From Bacteroidales bacterium UBA6428 (lineage in GTDB: Bacteria > Bacteroidota > Bacteroidia > Bacteroidales > UBA932), in assembly GCA_002437305.1 (NCBI GenBank), contig DJOW01000010.1:1-43205 (forward strand): a stretch of DNA of 43,205 nt, read 5' to 3'. This document shows positions 23,371 to 32,710 of the stretch, in pieces. Each line of letters starts with the position of its first letter. Position 1 is the stretch's first letter. Position numbers and translations under genes: made by a program. The notes under the pieces are model-generated. The model did no database searches. It worked only from the letters and a program-made list of their open reading frames with translations, and was not told the DNA's origin.

Positions 23371-24504
23371 CTACCTCACGCTGAAAGCAAACACGCAGTG
23401 GCTGGTGTAGGTCTCGCCGGGACGGAGAACGGCAGACGGCCACTCAGGCTTGTTCGGGGTGTCAGGATATTTCTGGGACTCAAGGCAGATGGCGGTGCGG
23501 TGGCCGTAGACGACGCCCTTCTTGCCGGTGACGGTGCCGTCAAGGAAGTTGCCGGCATAGACCTGCACGCCCGGCTCGTTGGTATATTCCTTAAGCACGA
23601 TGCCAGTCTCCGGGCAGTAAACCTCGGCGGCCAGGACGGTGTCATCGCCCTTGGTGTCAAGAACCCAGTTGTGGTCGAAGCCGTGACCGTTGCGCACCTG
23701 CTCATTGTCTGAGTCGATGTCGTCACCAATGCATTTCATCTTCCTGAAATCGAACGGAGTGCCCTCCACGGAAGCGATCTCGCCGGTGGTCATGAACGTC
23801 GAATCCACAGGAGTGTAGTTCGAGGCGTTGATGTACAGAGAGTCAGCCGTGATCTGATGATTAGCGGGGTCTCCTGACAGGTTGAAATAAGAGTGGTTGG
23901 TCATGTTGATGATCGTCGGAGCATCGGTCGTGGCCGAGTACCTGATGTCGATCTTGTTGTCATCGGTGAGGGTGAAGGTCACATCGGCTGTCACCTTACC
24001 TGGGAAACCAGCGTCCCCGTCAGGAGAGACAAGTTCCAGTTTCAGATGTGAGTCATCCGCTTCCAAGACATTGAAGACCTTGTACTGCCATCCGTCCGGA
24101 CCACCATGCAGGCAATGGCCATAATTGTTCTGAGGCAGTTGGTAATCAATGCCGTCCAAAGTGAATTCCCCCCCGTTGATACGGTTGGCGTAGCGACCGA
24201 TCGTGGCGCCGAAATCAGTCTTGTTGTTCTCAGGGAAATAGTCCGAGACCTTGTCGAAACCAAGGACGACATCCTTGTAGTCCCCGTTCCTGTCCGGCAC
24301 CATCACGGACACGATCCTGCCACCGAAATTGGTGATGCAGACCTCCATTCCGGACTTGTTGGTCAAAGTGTAGAGCGCGGTCTTGGCACCGTCACGCTCG
24401 GCGACAAAATTCTTTGGATCCAGCCCTGACTTAGTAAGGGTAGGAGCCTGGACGCAGCCCGTCACAAGGGACGCTGCGATTAATGAAGCAATAATACCTT
24501 TCAT
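23371..24504 (-). CDS. galM: Aldose 1-epimerase (mutarotase), predicted lipoprotein
   Basis: This 377-residue protein interconverts alpha and beta anomers of hexoses such as galactose and glucose. The N-terminus MKGIIASLIAASLVTGC is a lipoprotein signal with Cys17 as the likely lipidation site, placing the enzyme at the periplasmic or outer-membrane side. Catalytic segments are CLHGGPDGW and NHSYFNLSGD (His residues) and AICLESQKYPD (Glu). It lies 21 bases after metG on the same strand, at the end of the HdeD-dnaG-metG-galM row; its sugar role is unrelated to those genes. Confidence 0.93.
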   Translation of the reverse strand: MKGIIASLIAASLVTGCVQAPTLTKSGLDPKNFVAERDGAKTALYTLTNKSGMEVCITNFGGRIVSVMVPDRNGDYKDVVLGFDKVSDYFPENNKTDFGATIGRYANRINGGEFTLDGIDYQLPQNNYGHCLHGGPDGWQYKVFNVLEADDSHLKLELVSPDGDAGFPGKVTADVTFTLTDDNKIDIRYSATTDAPTIINMTNHSYFNLSGDPANHQITADSLYINASNYTPVDSTFMTTGEIASVEGTPFDFRKMKCIGDDIDSDNEQVRNGHGFDHNWVLDTKGDDTVLAAEVYCPETGIVLKEYTNEPGVQVYAGNFLDGTVTGKKGVVYGHRTAICLESQKYPDTPNKPEWPSAVLRPGETYTSHCVFAFSVR

Positions 24505-24525
24505 AATATTAATTATGTGAATATG

Positions 24526-26733
24526 TTATCCCACAACAGCACCATTGGCGAGAGCCTCGGCCGGGGTGATGAACCGCATCTTGCCATCGCCCTGCTTCGC
24601 CATAAGGATCATTCCCCTGGACTCAATGCCACGGATTGTCCTGGGCTGAAGGTTCGCAAGGATGCAGATCTGCTTGCCGACCATCTCCTCAGGTGAGTAG
24701 TACTCAGCGATTCCTGAGACGATCGTTCTCGTGTCAATGCCGGTGTCAATGCTGAGTTTCAGCAATTTGTCAGTCTTAGGCACACGCTCGGCAGCAAGAA
24801 CCGTAGCTGTGCGGATGTCCATTTTCTCAAAATCATCAAAACCGCACTCTTCCTTTTGAGGGACGACCTTCTTGGCGGCCTCGGCCTTTTCGGCGGCTTT
24901 CCTCTCGGCACGGATGGCATCAAGACGTGCAAGCTGGGCGTTGACGGCCTCATCCTCGATCTTTGCAAAGAGCAGCTCAGCCGCACCGATCTCGTGTCCG
25001 GCGGGAAGAATAGCCTCACATCCAAGAATATCCCAATTCAGGCAAACGCTATTTCCATCGCCAGCACAATCAGCGTGATCCGCCTGGCTTGAGGCCGCAG
25101 GTACCGTGTGCAGGGCGGCGCACTCCCCTTCCTTATAAGTGTTAACGGTCTCCTGCTCGCCCTTCCGATGATCGACACCGGCCCACAAGCTGACTCCAAG
25201 CATTCTGCGGAGCTTCTCGGCAGCGAACGGAGTGAACGGCTCGAAAGCGACCGCAAGGTCGGCACAAATCTGGAGGCTGACGTTCAGAATGGTGGCGCAG
25301 CGCTCCATGTCCGTCTTTGCAACCTTCCAAGGCTCAGTGTCGGAGATATACTTGTTGCCCACACGGGCGATCGACATCGCATCCTTCAATGCCTCACGGA
25401 AATGGAACCCGTCCAGGTTCTTCTCAAGCGAAGCCTTGAGGGCGGGAATCTCCGCAAGAGCGGTCCGGTCGATGTCCTGAAGCTCTCCGACGGACGGAAC
25501 TTTTCCATCAAAGTACTTGTGAGTCAGGACGACAGCCCGGTTTACAAAATTCCCGAATATCGCGACCAACTCACTGTTGTTGCGTGTCTGGAAATCCTTC
25601 CAGCTGAAATCATTGTCCTTGGTCTCCGGAGCGTTGGCCGTCAGCACATACCTCAGGACATCCTCCTTGCCCGGAAAGTCCCGGAGATACTCATGGGCCC
25701 AGACAGCCCAGTTGCGGGACGTGGAGATCTTCTCACCCTCAAGATTGAGGAATTCGTTGGCAGGAACGTTGTCAGGCAGAATGTAGCCATCGCCGTAGGC
25801 CTTGAGCATCGAAGGGAACACGATGCAGTGGAACACGATGTTGTCCTTGCCTATGAAGTGGACAAGACGGGTGTCCCCGCTCTTCCACCACTTCTCCCAC
25901 GACTGAGGAAGAAGCTCCTGGGTGTTGGAGATATACCCGATAGGGGCATCAAACCAGACATAGAGCACCTTGCCCTCGGCTCCCTCCACAGGGACCGGTA
26001 CTCCCCAGTCAAGGTCACGGCTCACGGCACGGGGCTGCAAACCGCCGTCTATCCAGCTTTTGCACTGGCCATAGACCGTGCTTCGCCACTCTTTGTGCCG
26101 CTCGAGGATCCAATCCCGGAGCCACGGCTCGTATTGGTCAAGAGGAAGGTACCAGTGCGTGGTCTTTCTCTTCACAGGCTGCGCGCCGCTGAGTTTGGAC
26201 CGAGGATTGATCAGTTCCTCCGGGCTGAGCGTGCTTCCGCATTTCTCGCACTGGTCTCCGTAGGCGTCCGGGTTGCCGCACTTAGGGCATGTGCCTACAA
26301 TGTAACGGTCTGCCAGAAACTGCTTCGCCTCCGGATCATAGTACTGCTCGGTTTCCTTTGTGATGAATTTTCCGTCATCGTAGAGCTTGCGGAAAAACTC
26401 AGACGCGTTCTTTTCATGGACAGGAGATGTCGTTCGGCCATAGATGTCAAAATTGATCCCAAGACCCGTGAACGAATCCCTGATGATCTTGTTGTAACGG
26501 TCAACTATGTCCTGAGGAGTACAACCCTCCTTGCGGGCCTTGATTGTGATAGGAACACCATGCTCATCGCTTCCGCAGACATAGAGCACGTCCTCTCCCC
26601 TCATTCTCAAGTACCTGACATAGATGTCTGCCGGCACATAGACACCGGCCAGATGCCCTATGTGAACCGGTCCGTTGGCATAAGGCAACGCACTGGTCAC
26701 AAGGGTTCTCTTGAATTTCTTTTCCATATTCAT
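24526..26733 (-). CDS. metG: Methionyl-tRNA synthetase
   Basis: This 735-residue class I synthetase charges initiator and elongator tRNA-Met. SALPYANGPVHIGHLAG carries the HIGH motif. CPKCGNPDAYGDQCEKCG is the zinc knuckle. EKISTSRNWAVW is the KMSKS-type loop. The C-terminal tRNA-binding/dimerisation domain is FDDFEKMDIRTATVLAAERVP onward. Between about residues 518 and 562 (DNA 25046-25180), just before the segment AGHEIGAAELLFAKIED, there is an extra, Cys-containing, low-complexity stretch not usual in Bacteroidota MetG. The second ATG at 26727 is an alternative start. The gene begins 5 bases after the dnaG stop. Confidence 0.95.
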   Translation of the reverse strand: MNMEKKFKRTLVTSALPYANGPVHIGHLAGVYVPADIYVRYLRMRGEDVLYVCGSDEHGVPITIKARKEGCTPQDIVDRYNKIIRDSFTGLGINFDIYGRTTSPVHEKNASEFFRKLYDDGKFITKETEQYYDPEAKQFLADRYIVGTCPKCGNPDAYGDQCEKCGSTLSPEELINPRSKLSGAQPVKRKTTHWYLPLDQYEPWLRDWILERHKEWRSTVYGQCKSWIDGGLQPRAVSRDLDWGVPVPVEGAEGKVLYVWFDAPIGYISNTQELLPQSWEKWWKSGDTRLVHFIGKDNIVFHCIVFPSMLKAYGDGYILPDNVPANEFLNLEGEKISTSRNWAVWAHEYLRDFPGKEDVLRYVLTANAPETKDNDFSWKDFQTRNNSELVAIFGNFVNRAVVLTHKYFDGKVPSVGELQDIDRTALAEIPALKASLEKNLDGFHFREALKDAMSIARVGNKYISDTEPWKVAKTDMERCATILNVSLQICADLAVAFEPFTPFAAEKLRRMLGVSLWAGVDHRKGEQETVNTYKEGECAALHTVPAASSQADHADCAGDGNSVCLNWDILGCEAILPAGHEIGAAELLFAKIEDEAVNAQLARLDAIRAERKAAEKAEAAKKVVPQKEECGFDDFEKMDIRTATVLAAERVPKTDKLLKLSIDTGIDTRTIVSGIAEYYSPEEMVGKQICILANLQPRTIRGIESRGMILMAKQGDGKMRFITPAEALANGAVVG

Positions 26734-26738
26734 GAATG

Positions 26739-28790
26739 TTATTTATCTCTACCCAATCTAATTTTCACAAGCTTTAGAGCTTTCTGCACCCTGAGCATCT
26801 CCTGCATTATCTCCATGGTGAGATCCGGATCTGAAGCGTTCTGCGCCGCCCTTAGCCTCTCTTTGAGATCGTTGTCCCTGTTCTCCAAACGACACTGCTG
26901 GAAGACAAGGATAGCCTTCGGCACATAAATCGTCAACCATGAGCCTTTGGACATCATTGACTGGCGCAGGTTCTTGATGGACAGATCGTACCTCTCATCG
27001 GTTGAAAGCTGCGCCGCCACATAGGCCACTTTCCTGTCCTCCCCGTCCATTAGATGCCTGACAATCTCCTCCTGCGGGTACCCTTCATAATAATCCTTGG
27101 AATACGCCTCATAAACATCCTTGAAGACTGTATTGACAAAACTTGACTTGTCTTCTTCCAGAGCCAGATCTATGAAATCAAAGACCGTCCGGGCATCCTC
27201 ATTCGAGCCGGAATAGAAGTCCGAATCACTCTGAAATTCCAATTTTGTGGTGCCGTAAGTCAGAATGAAGTTCAACAGGTCCCGCTCGGCCGTGGCCATG
27301 ATGCGATTCTCCACCAAGGCGTCAAGGCCGGTCGGCTGGCCGGACAGCGTTGATGAAGCCTCCTCCGGCACTGGGACTTCAGCACCTGCCACGGAAGACT
27401 CCCGCGCATTCACAGCATAATTCTGGTCCCGCCGCCTTTCACGCTCTCTGTCCGCGGCCTTTTTTTCCTCCATAAGTCGCCTGGAGCGTGTGGCGCTGAT
27501 CCTTTCATCGAGAATGTCCCTACGGATTTCGAACTTGTCGCTAAGGAAATCCACATAGACTGATCTTTTGACAGCATCAGGGATGTCAGCGATCGTGTCA
27601 GCGATGTCGTTTATCACCTCCGCACGCTTCAGCGGATCCCCGGCCGTGTCCTTCAACAGCAAAGAGGACTTGAAATCAACAAAATCCATCTCCGCTCCGG
27701 CAAGGAACCCCTGCACTTCGGCAAGAGAATGCTTCCTTGAATATGAGTCCGGATCATCCCCGTCCGGAATCAGCACGACCTTCACGTTCATCCCCTCACG
27801 CAGGAACATGTCGATCCCTCTCAGGGCCGCATGGACACCGGCGGGATCCCCGTCGTACATGATCGTGACATTCTGGGTGAATCGCTTGATAAGGTCTATT
27901 TGGCCTTCTGTCAGCGCCGTGCCGCTGGAAGCCACGACATTGGTGATTCCCAGCTGATGCATCGAAAGGACATCCAGATAACCTTCGACAAGGTAGCACT
28001 TGTCCTTACGGGCGATCTCGTTCTTGGCGAACCATATTCCGTAAAGAGACTTGTTCTTGACGTAGATGTCGGATTCCTTAGAGTTCACATACTTTGCATA
28101 AGGCTTTCCAGCCTCCTTTGACTTCAAGGTTCTGGCACCGAAAGCGATAACCCTTCCGCTCACAGAATGGATCGGGAACACAACCCTGTCGTAGAACCTG
28201 TCGTGCAGGCTATTGTCCGAATCATAGGCAGCGCACAGACCTGTCTCTAGGAGAAACTCATCCTTGTACCCCGCAGCTTTGGCCGCATCCGTGAGGGCAT
28301 GACGGCTTGAAGGGGCCCAGCCAAGACCGTATTTCTCGATGGTCGTGTCGGTCAGGCCACGCGAATGGAAATATTCAAGACCCACGGTCCTTCCCTCCTC
28401 TGTGCGCAGCTGCTCCTTGAAGAAATTTTCAGCATATTCAGAGACAAGCAGCAGGCTCTCGTTCCGCCGGCGGTTCGCTATGTCCTCCGCGGTCTCCTCC
28501 TTCTCGACTATCTCAATGTTGTACTTCCTGGCGAGATAGCGCAGCGCCTCCACGTAGGACAGGTGCTCATAGTCCATGACGAACCCGACCGCGGAACCAC
28601 CTTTGTGGCAACCAAAGCAATAATATTGTCCTTTTGAGGGAATGACATGGAAAGACGGGGTTTTCTCTCCGTGAAACGGACAGCAAGCCCAAAGGTCGGC
28701 TCCGCGCTTTCTCAAAGTCACGAAGTCGCCTATCACTTCCTCAACCCGTGCGGTGTCAAGGATCCTCTGCACCGTCTCCTTAGGAATCAT
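26739..28790 (-). CDS. dnaG: DNA primase
   Basis: This 683-residue enzyme lays down RNA primers at the replication fork. The N-terminal CHC2 zinc domain has Cys37, His40, Cys58 and Cys61 in CCPFHGEKTPSF and YYCFGCHKGG. The TOPRIM catalytic domain has VEGYLDVLSMHQLG and IMYDGDPAGVHAA. The region after about residue 430 has a Lys/Arg/Glu-rich linker (EEKKAADRERERRRD), then a C-terminal domain expected to contact the DnaB helicase. It starts 5 bases after the HdeD-like gene and ends 5 bases before metG, so the three are tightly packed. Confidence 0.95.
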   Translation of the reverse strand: MIPKETVQRILDTARVEEVIGDFVTLRKRGADLWACCPFHGEKTPSFHVIPSKGQYYCFGCHKGGSAVGFVMDYEHLSYVEALRYLARKYNIEIVEKEETAEDIANRRRNESLLLVSEYAENFFKEQLRTEEGRTVGLEYFHSRGLTDTTIEKYGLGWAPSSRHALTDAAKAAGYKDEFLLETGLCAAYDSDNSLHDRFYDRVVFPIHSVSGRVIAFGARTLKSKEAGKPYAKYVNSKESDIYVKNKSLYGIWFAKNEIARKDKCYLVEGYLDVLSMHQLGITNVVASSGTALTEGQIDLIKRFTQNVTIMYDGDPAGVHAALRGIDMFLREGMNVKVVLIPDGDDPDSYSRKHSLAEVQGFLAGAEMDFVDFKSSLLLKDTAGDPLKRAEVINDIADTIADIPDAVKRSVYVDFLSDKFEIRRDILDERISATRSRRLMEEKKAADRERERRRDQNYAVNARESSVAGAEVPVPEEASSTLSGQPTGLDALVENRIMATAERDLLNFILTYGTTKLEFQSDSDFYSGSNEDARTVFDFIDLALEEDKSSFVNTVFKDVYEAYSKDYYEGYPQEEIVRHLMDGEDRKVAYVAAQLSTDERYDLSIKNLRQSMMSKGSWLTIYVPKAILVFQQCRLENRDNDLKERLRAAQNASDPDLTMEIMQEMLRVQKALKLVKIRLGRDK

Positions 28791-28795
28791 CCCTG

Positions 28796-29437
28796 TTACT
28801 CGTCCACCTTTGTGTAGTCCACTTCCTTGGCGTCATCCAAACCGGAAGTCTCGATCACGTCCTGACCGGAACGAGGTTCGTCCGAAGCGCTGAAACGAAC
28901 CTCATAAACCTCCTTCGCCTTGCGGATCCGCCATAGGGACAAGAGTTCCGACACACCATAAAGGATCAGGAAACACCCGGCGCAGATTGACATGACGGCC
29001 TCTCCGAAAGGACTGAAAAGCAGGAACGCCCCGCCGATCACGGCGCATATGGAAAGAATCAATGTCGAGAAACCAGCGCCAAGCAAGGACATGGTGCCTG
29101 CAAGCGCGAGCAGCTGAAGGCCTCCGAACAAAATAAGGACAACGCCTATCAACACAACGATGAAGCCGGCGACCCACGCGGGGTTGAAGAACAGCAACAG
29201 TCCTAAGATTACATCAACAAAAGCGTTGACCGCCATCAGCGGAAGGATGCCTTCCTTTCTGTTGCGGATGGCGCCATAGACCAACGAGACCAACCCGGAG
29301 GCGAAAAGAAAAGCCGCGATGACCTTGACAACCGTCTCTGACGCATTGTTGTCAAGAATCATCACCAAACCCACTCCGATAGCGGCCAGAGCCCTGAGGA
29401 CACCGCTTATGGAAGTTTTGTAGCCAAATGTAAACAT
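28796..29437 (-). CDS. HdeD-family (DUF308) membrane protein
   Basis: This 213-residue protein has six predicted transmembrane segments in the first 175 residues, in the paired short-loop pattern of HdeD/DUF308 (AFLFASGLVSLVYGAI, FVDVILGLLLFFNP, GFIVVLIGVVLILFGG and so on), followed by a charged cytoplasmic tail. HdeD is linked to acid resistance in E. coli, but the function in Bacteroidota is unknown. It is the first gene of the dnaG-metG-galM row and is transcribed divergently from the PHP phosphatase gene. Confidence 0.85.
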   Translation of the reverse strand: MFTFGYKTSISGVLRALAAIGVGLVMILDNNASETVVKVIAAFLFASGLVSLVYGAIRNRKEGILPLMAVNAFVDVILGLLLFFNPAWVAGFIVVLIGVVLILFGGLQLLALAGTMSLLGAGFSTLILSICAVIGGAFLLFSPFGEAVMSICAGCFLILYGVSELLSLWRIRKAKEVYEVRFSASDEPRSGQDVIETSGLDDAKEVDYTKVDE

Positions 29438-29463
29438 AAACTTATTCCTAATTATAATATATC

Positions 29464-29471
29464 ACAAATTT
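29464..29471 (-). promoter_or_regulatory. Probable promoter -7 box of the HdeD-dnaG-metG-galM operon (TAAATTTG)
   Basis: The minus strand reads TAAATTTG, matching TAnnTTTG, about 27 bases before the HdeD-like start codon. On the other strand TATATTCG (29486-29493), a near match, ends 5 bases before the PHP gene ATG, so that gene may be almost leaderless. Confidence 0.5.
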
Positions 29472-29498
29472 AAGTAAAAAAATGTTATATTCGTGCCT

Positions 29499-30350
29499 AT
29501 GTTTTTCGATACACACAATCATAGCCAATTCTCCTTTGACGGAGGGAAAACAACAGTTGAAAAAAGCGCCTTGGCCGCGGCAAGAAAAGGTTTAGGTGGA
29601 ATATGTTTCACCGACCATTGCGATTTTTACGTGCCGCGGATGAAAGAGGATTTCGAGCCTGTCGTCTGCGAGGTCTTCGATGTCGAAACCCAGCAGGCGG
29701 AGATCGACAGGGTGAACGGGCTCGTCTCTGACGGGGCATTCGGGAAAGAGATCCCAAGGAAATTCAAGGTTTTCAAAGGGATAGAGCTTGGGCTCGGCGA
29801 GAAGAACCATGAACAGATCCGGGAACATCTGTCGAAGCACAAGTTCGATCAGATCATAGCCTCTGTCCATTATCTTGAAGACACAGACCCTTATTTCGGA
29901 CCGTACTACAAAGGAAAGAACTGGAAAGAGGCCTACGGACGTTACCTTGAGACCTTGCTGAAGGAAATGAAATGGCTGGGAGACTTCGATGTCATGGGAC
30001 ACTTCGACTACGTTGCCCGCTACGCTCCGTACCCGAAGGAAAGTGTCATGTACAGAGATTTTCCAGGACTGTTCGATGAAATTCTGCGATACCTTTCGGA
30101 AAACGGCAAAGGATTGGAGGTCAACACAAAAAGCTACAAAGCCTACGGGCTTCGCACTCCCGGGCTTGACAGAGACATTCTTATAAGGTACCTTGAGCTT
30201 GGCGGCGAGATCATCTGCATGGGATCGGACTCACACTCTCCTGACCAAGTAGGGGACAGGTTCGACTATTTCGCACAGTATGTCAAGATGTTCGGTTACC
30301 GGCGCCTCGGACACTTCGAAGGACGGAAACTCAAGATGGTGACAATTTAG
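29499..30350 (+). CDS. PHP-domain phosphatase, histidinol-phosphatase (HisJ/HisK) type
   Basis: This 283-residue metal-dependent phosphoesterase most resembles histidinol-phosphate phosphatases of the PHP type. Metal ligands lie in FDTHNHSQFSFDGG, FTDHCDF, ASVHYLEDTDPYF, MGHFDYVARY and GSDSHSPDQVG. The ATG at 29499 (MFFDTHNH) is preferred to the GTG at 29493, because the metal motif normally follows within a few residues of the start. No other his genes are nearby, so the histidinol phosphate substrate is inferred from the family only. Its stop overlaps the recQ stop by 4 bases. Confidence 0.88.
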   Translation: MFFDTHNHSQFSFDGGKTTVEKSALAAARKGLGGICFTDHCDFYVPRMKEDFEPVVCEVFDVETQQAEIDRVNGLVSDGAFGKEIPRKFKVFKGIELGLGEKNHEQIREHLSKHKFDQIIASVHYLEDTDPYFGPYYKGKNWKEAYGRYLETLLKEMKWLGDFDVMGHFDYVARYAPYPKESVMYRDFPGLFDEILRYLSENGKGLEVNTKSYKAYGLRTPGLDRDILIRYLELGGEIICMGSDSHSPDQVGDRFDYFAQYVKMFGYRRLGHFEGRKLKMVTI

Positions 30351-32551
30351 GAAGCTATCTCGCAAAGGAACTTGATCCTTACAAGCCTGATTTCCATCTC
30401 CTCATAGTCCGAGCCGAGATCCCTAAGCGCATCCTCGACAGAATCCGAGGCAGCCTCGTTCTTAAAATAATCATAGATGTCCTCTACCACCTCATCATCG
30501 ATCGCCTGGCTGATGTAGTAATTGAGATCCAACTTGGTGCCTGAAGAGACTATACCCTCGATCTCCCCTACCAGCTCATCGAAGTCGAGGCCTTTGGCGT
30601 CGGCGATGTCATCCAATGACATACGCCTGTCAACACTTTGGATTATGAATATCTTGTCGGCGCTTTTGGTAGGAGCCGATTTCACAACAAAGTCCTCCGG
30701 TCTGGTGATGTCATTCTCATCCACATACCTACGGATCAAATCGATGAACTCCTTCCCGTACTTTCTCGCCTTTCCCTCCCCGACTCCCTGACAGTTGTGA
30801 AGCTCATCGTAGGTGATCGGATAGAGGATCGACATGTCCTCAAGGGCAGGATCGCCGAAAATGATCCACGGTTGGAGGCCAAGCCTTCTTGACATGTCCT
30901 TGCGGAGGTTCTTCAGCATCGACAGCAAGGCGGGATCGCCTCCTCCGCCCTTGGCGACTGTGGCTGACGGAGAATCCTCGCCATCTTCCCCCACAGTTTT
31001 CCTCTTGGAGAACATGTCCTCCACAAGACGGATCTCATAGGGTCTCTCCAAAAAGCTCTCCCCTTTCCCGGTGACATAGATCAACCCGTATGTCTCGATT
31101 TCCTTCTCGAGAAGATGAAGGATAAGCCCCTGATGGATGACAGAACACCAGAAATTCACACTGTGGCCGCTTCCGGACCCGAAAACAGGCAAAGTGTCAT
31201 GACGATAGGACTTGATCAGCGCGCTCGTTTGTCCGGCCAGAATGCAGGCCAGATGCTCAATCTTGAAATGCTCCGGAAGAGACTTGACCAGCATGATGAC
31301 CAAGCACATTTCCTTGCGTCCGTCAAATGTCGGCTTGGGATTGAGGCAATTGTCGCACATACAGCAGTTTTCTTTCGGATAATCCTCACCAAAATAGTTG
31401 AGGAGCATCCGCCTGCGGCACAAGCTTGACTCTGCGTAAGAGACGATGTCCATGAGCAACTGACGGCCGATCTCCTGCTCCGAGACCGGCTTGCCCTGCA
31501 TGAACTTCTCTAACTTCCTGATGTCCTTGTAGCTGTAGAACGTGATGCATTCAGCATTATTCCCGTCTCTGCCGGCCCTGCCCGTTTCTTGATAATAGCC
31601 CTCGATACTCTTCGGTATGTCATAATGGATGACAAATCTGACATCGGGTTTGTCGATTCCCATTCCGAAAGCGATCGTGGCCACTATCACTTCGATGTCC
31701 TCCATCAAGAAACGGTCCTGGTTCTCGGTCCGCGTCTTGGCATCGAGTCCGGCATGGTAAGGCAGCACCCTTATTCCGTTAATGCTCAATAATTTCGCAA
31801 CCTCCTCAACCTTCTTACGGCTCAGACAGTAGATTATTCCCGATTCTCCGGGATGCTGTTTTATGTACCGTATTATGTCCTTGTCAGGATCGGTCTTGTC
31901 ACGGACTTCATAGAAAAGATTAGGCCTGTTGAACGATGATTTGAAGACCGTCGCGTCCATAATGCCAAGGTTCTTCTGGATGTCATTTTGGACCTTCGGG
32001 GTAGCGGTGGCCGTCAGGGCAATGATAGGAGCGCGCCCGATCATCTGCACCATGTCCCTGATCCTTCTGTACTCCGGCCTGAAATCGTGTCCCCACTCAG
32101 AAATACAATGAGCCTCATCAACCGCGTAGAAAGAGATTTTCACTTCCTTCAGGAACTCCACATTCTCATCCTTGGTAAGGGATTCGGGAGCCACATAAAG
32201 CAATTTGGTCACGCCTGACAGCACGTCAGACCGAACCTCCTGGATCTGGGCCCTGCCCAGTGACGAGTTCAGGAAGTGAGCGATCCCGTTCCGCTCCTCG
32301 ACGAAACCTCTGATCAAATCGACTTGATTCTTCATCAAAGCTATCAGTGGCGAGATCACGATGGCGGTGCCTTCCATCACTAGTGCGGGCAGCTGAAAGC
32401 ACAGCGACTTTCCGCCACCGGTAGGCATAAGGACAAAGGTGTCCTTTCCCTCCAACAGATTCCGGATGATCTTCTCCTGATCGCCCTTGAAGGAATCAAA
32501 ACCGAAAAATTCTTTCAGCTTGGAGTTCAGCAATGATGAGTCTATTCCCAT
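30347..32551 (-). CDS. recQ: ATP-dependent DNA helicase RecQ
   Basis: This 734-residue 3'-5' helicase acts in recombination and fork repair. Walker A is GGGKS (45-49), DEAH is at 145-148 in FYAVDEAHCISEWGHDFRPEYRRI, and motif VI is QETGRAGRDG. The RecQ zinc-binding domain follows with Cys residues in CRRRMLLNYFG and CCMCDNC, then a winged-helix domain. An HRDC domain at about 550-630 has LGLQPWIIFGDPALEDMS. The last ~85 residues add a helical region (LDDIADAKGLDFDELVGEIE) common in Bacteroidota RecQ. It converges on the PHP gene with a 4-base overlap. Confidence 0.96.
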   Translation of the reverse strand: MGIDSSLLNSKLKEFFGFDSFKGDQEKIIRNLLEGKDTFVLMPTGGGKSLCFQLPALVMEGTAIVISPLIALMKNQVDLIRGFVEERNGIAHFLNSSLGRAQIQEVRSDVLSGVTKLLYVAPESLTKDENVEFLKEVKISFYAVDEAHCISEWGHDFRPEYRRIRDMVQMIGRAPIIALTATATPKVQNDIQKNLGIMDATVFKSSFNRPNLFYEVRDKTDPDKDIIRYIKQHPGESGIIYCLSRKKVEEVAKLLSINGIRVLPYHAGLDAKTRTENQDRFLMEDIEVIVATIAFGMGIDKPDVRFVIHYDIPKSIEGYYQETGRAGRDGNNAECITFYSYKDIRKLEKFMQGKPVSEQEIGRQLLMDIVSYAESSLCRRRMLLNYFGEDYPKENCCMCDNCLNPKPTFDGRKEMCLVIMLVKSLPEHFKIEHLACILAGQTSALIKSYRHDTLPVFGSGSGHSVNFWCSVIHQGLILHLLEKEIETYGLIYVTGKGESFLERPYEIRLVEDMFSKRKTVGEDGEDSPSATVAKGGGGDPALLSMLKNLRKDMSRRLGLQPWIIFGDPALEDMSILYPITYDELHNCQGVGEGKARKYGKEFIDLIRRYVDENDITRPEDFVVKSAPTKSADKIFIIQSVDRRMSLDDIADAKGLDFDELVGEIEGIVSSGTKLDLNYYISQAIDDEVVEDIYDYFKNEAASDSVEDALRDLGSDYEEMEIRLVRIKFLCEIAS

Positions 32552-32656
32552 AGAGTTTCCGAATTATTTCTAAAAATAGTGATTGTTTTCGGCATAAACA
32601 AGCATTTCGAAAGTTATATGAATATAAAGTCAATATTTTTTGCGATATTTGCAAGA

Positions 32657-32680
32657 CTTTCGGGGTCTTGAGCCCGAAAG
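32657..32680 (+). other. Hairpin in the leader of the FKBP lipoprotein gene
   Basis: CTTTCGGG (32657-32664) pairs with CCCGAAAG (32673-32680) around an 8-nt loop, 30 bases before the start codon. GATATTTG (32644-32651), a one-off match to the -7 consensus, lies just upstream, so the hairpin would be near the 5' end of the message and may stabilise it. Confidence 0.4.
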
Positions 32681-32710
32681 AGTTTTGACAACTTATAAAA
32701 ATGTAATATT

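Noticed and set aside
25108..26928. 606-codon open frame on the plus strand opposite metG
   Set aside because: It is fully antisense to a clear methionyl-tRNA synthetase and runs past its start. The translation has no recognisable domain and reflects the high G+C third positions of metG.
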